A DNA stretch of 41,751 nucleotides from positions 1 through 41,751 of the forward strand of contig CAAGIL010000043.1 of the NCBI GenBank assembly GCA_900769905.1, in the 5' to 3' direction. The notes below the pieces were generated by a model. That model did not search any database. It worked only from the letters and a program-made list of their open reading frames with translations, and was not told the origin of the DNA. Origin of the DNA: Rikenellaceae bacterium. Lineage in GTDB: Bacteria > Bacteroidota > Bacteroidia > Bacteroidales > UBA932. Positions 40,480-41,751 of this stretch are shown piece after piece. Position numbers and translations under genes: made by a program. How positions within the stretch are numbered: the stretch's first letter is position 1; each line of letters opens with the position of its first letter.

Positions 40480-41511
40480 TTATGGCTCTTGTCCTGTTAT
40501 TGGTTTCCGTCTTACAAAAGATACGTCAGCTCGTCTAAAGTAAGCTCCGAATACACCGAGTCCACCCTCAATATTTGTGGGAATATCTTCCGGAATTGAG
40601 AATATTCCGGTCAAGTCAGTTTCCATCTGCTTCCTGCGCAAAAAGGCGCTTCTGATATATTTGTCCAGATCATCTGTCATGACGTAGTATCTTAGACGAC
40701 AAAAAAATTCCGGGGCTTCGGCACAATAATATACATCATCGTCGGGAAGATAAATTGGACCGGCATAAAAGGAAAAAGAGGTGTTGACATCCAAATGGCC
40801 TATTCTAATAAATTTGTCATAGAGGGGATAATTGTAATAATGATCCCTTGCTTTGTTGAATTCATTCCGGAAACTCTCGACATAAGGATTATCAGAGTCT
40901 TCAGGAAAGTTCAGTTCGAAGAACTTTTTGCCTGTGAGAGTTATTCCGTCTGCACCAGGATGGTCAGTGATCAGGTAGTCCAGCAATGTCCCGTTGAAGT
41001 CATCTTCCTTTAATAACTCTGTGGCTGTTACCCATAAGGCGCATCTTTCCAGCACTCGCTCCTGTCCGGGCTTTATCTTCACCTTCAGTATATTGGAATA
41101 CTCTCCTGCCTTGTCAAACAGATTCAATTCAACAGGGGAGATGGTCTCGGCAACAATAGGATCCCTACCTGGAATTTCTACGTGCAAAACAAATCTTCTT
41201 CCATGGTATAAAGTTTGAGGCTTACTTTCCCAAACACAATCTTCTTTATGGGTGAAATGAATTGTTGATTCCAATTTCTCGCTCAAATACTCTTCGATGT
41301 AGACATTGGCATCTTCGACAGGAATGTACTCCTTTTGCGATTTTCCCCTTGCATATTGAAGTGTCAGGCGTTGTGGCTCGAATTGTGCGTCAATATTCAA
41401 CGCACAATTCACCACCACGGGCATCTCGCTTTCTTCCGGGTCCATAACAATCGGCTCCACGCAGCCCGCAAGGAAAGCCGTAAGGAGGAAAAGGGAACAG
41501 ATGCCCCTCAT
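40480..41511 (-). CDS. DUF4249 lipoprotein, copy 2
   Basis: 343 residues from the ATG at 41509-41511 (MRGICSLFLLTAFLAGCVEPIV, lipobox LAGC); an earlier ATG at 41547 would add 12 polar residues in front of the signal. It shares family blocks with copy 1 (LTLQYARGKSQKEYIPV, LDYLITDHPGADGITLTGKKF, YYVMTDDLDKYIRSAFL). It is first in the operon, 36 bases before the protease lipoprotein start. No second receptor accompanies it. Confidence 0.88.
   Translation of the reverse strand: MRGICSLFLLTAFLAGCVEPIVMDPEESEMPVVVNCALNIDAQFEPQRLTLQYARGKSQKEYIPVEDANVYIEEYLSEKLESTIHFTHKEDCVWESKPQTLYHGRRFVLHVEIPGRDPIVAETISPVELNLFDKAGEYSNILKVKIKPGQERVLERCALWVTATELLKEDDFNGTLLDYLITDHPGADGITLTGKKFFELNFPEDSDNPYVESFRNEFNKARDHYYNYPLYDKFIRIGHLDVNTSFSFYAGPIYLPDDDVYYCAEAPEFFCRLRYYVMTDDLDKYIRSAFLRRKQMETDLTGIFSIPEDIPTNIEGGLGVFGAYFRRADVSFVRRKPITGQEP
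41396..41491. repeat. 96-bp repeat, copy B, within the DUF4249 signal-peptide region
   Basis: Partner of 38517-38612, 93/96 identical by eye. It marks recent duplication or gene conversion between the two DUF4249 genes. Confidence 0.85.
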
Positions 41512-41751
41512 ACCGGGCTTTTGCCCGAAGTGAAAATCATTTATCATAACGGTCCAAATTATTGGTTACGGAATAGTGTTTTCCATATAATGCAACAAAA
41601 GCGGAAACCTTGCATCAAAAAGTGAAAAAATTATCCTCAATTCCGCAAACTGCCAAGAGTTTTTGCGTAAAAGTGTGATTTCTTAGCCATTTTGCCTTTC
41701 GCATCGGTCGTCGGAGCGGCTTCTTGGAGTCCAGGGCGCCGATTTTTGTTC
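41512..41751. other. Upstream region of the DUF4249-protease-receptor operon, window edge
   Basis: 240 bases with no assignable gene. On the minus strand one frame is open from the window edge to a stop at 41615-41617 (about 45 codons, ending WLRNHTFTQKLLAVCGIEDN and a few more residues). Another contains a 17-codon ATG frame at 41637-41690 (MAKKSHFYAKTLGSLRN). Neither is recognised. No clean TAnnTTTG promoter was found. Confidence 0.4.

Overview
The window is a chromosomal stretch from a Bacteroidota, most likely Bacteroidales, genome. Three things point there: repeated TAnnTTTG promoter elements, typical Bacteroidota families (DUF4249 lipoproteins, TonB-dependent receptors, an ECF sigma factor, a barrel protein with an N-terminal carboxypeptidase-like domain), and a transcarbamylase that closely resembles the N-succinylornithine type known from Bacteroides fragilis. 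I cannot name the genus. Genes are tightly packed, no gene-free stretch exceeds 300 bases, and no rRNA, tRNA, CRISPR array or transposase was seen.

Layout. 1-853 (-): a small membrane protein followed by an ECF sigma factor cut by the window edge. 1069-3558: a GH43-like lipoprotein (+), a LysE-type exporter (-) and a SprT-like metalloprotein (+). 3567-18827 (-): an almost gapless eleven-gene run consisting of an outer-membrane barrel protein, a GNAT acyltransferase, argG, argC, argD, argF', argB, argE', argH, carA and carB. It encodes glutamate-to-arginine synthesis plus its own carbamoyl-phosphate synthetase. 18901-23416: an MTA/SAH nucleosidase, a helix-hairpin-helix barrel protein, a small AT-rich insert with a toxin-like domain bounded by 20-bp direct repeats, and a second GH43 enzyme with a discoidin-like domain. 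23488-31715 (-): a V-type ATPase operon (E, DUF2764, A, B, D, I, K) that runs on into hpt and adk. 31867-35411 (-): a sodium-pumping biotin-dependent decarboxylase (carboxyltransferase, gamma-like, biotin carrier, beta). 35479-41511 (-): DUF4249, a C13 (legumain-like) protease interrupted by an in-frame TAG, a second DUF4249 and a TonB-dependent receptor.

How the parts fit. The arginine run looks like a succinylated-intermediate pathway: the transcarbamylase has Ser at the position that separates succinyl- from acetylornithine enzymes, and the GNAT is a candidate for the missing first enzyme. The decarboxylase pump and the V-ATPase, whose K subunit carries the sodium-binding residues known from Enterococcus hirae NtpK, are adjacent and plausibly share a sodium gradient. 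The right-hand operon looks like a protein or peptide uptake system whose protease may have been inactivated by a point mutation.
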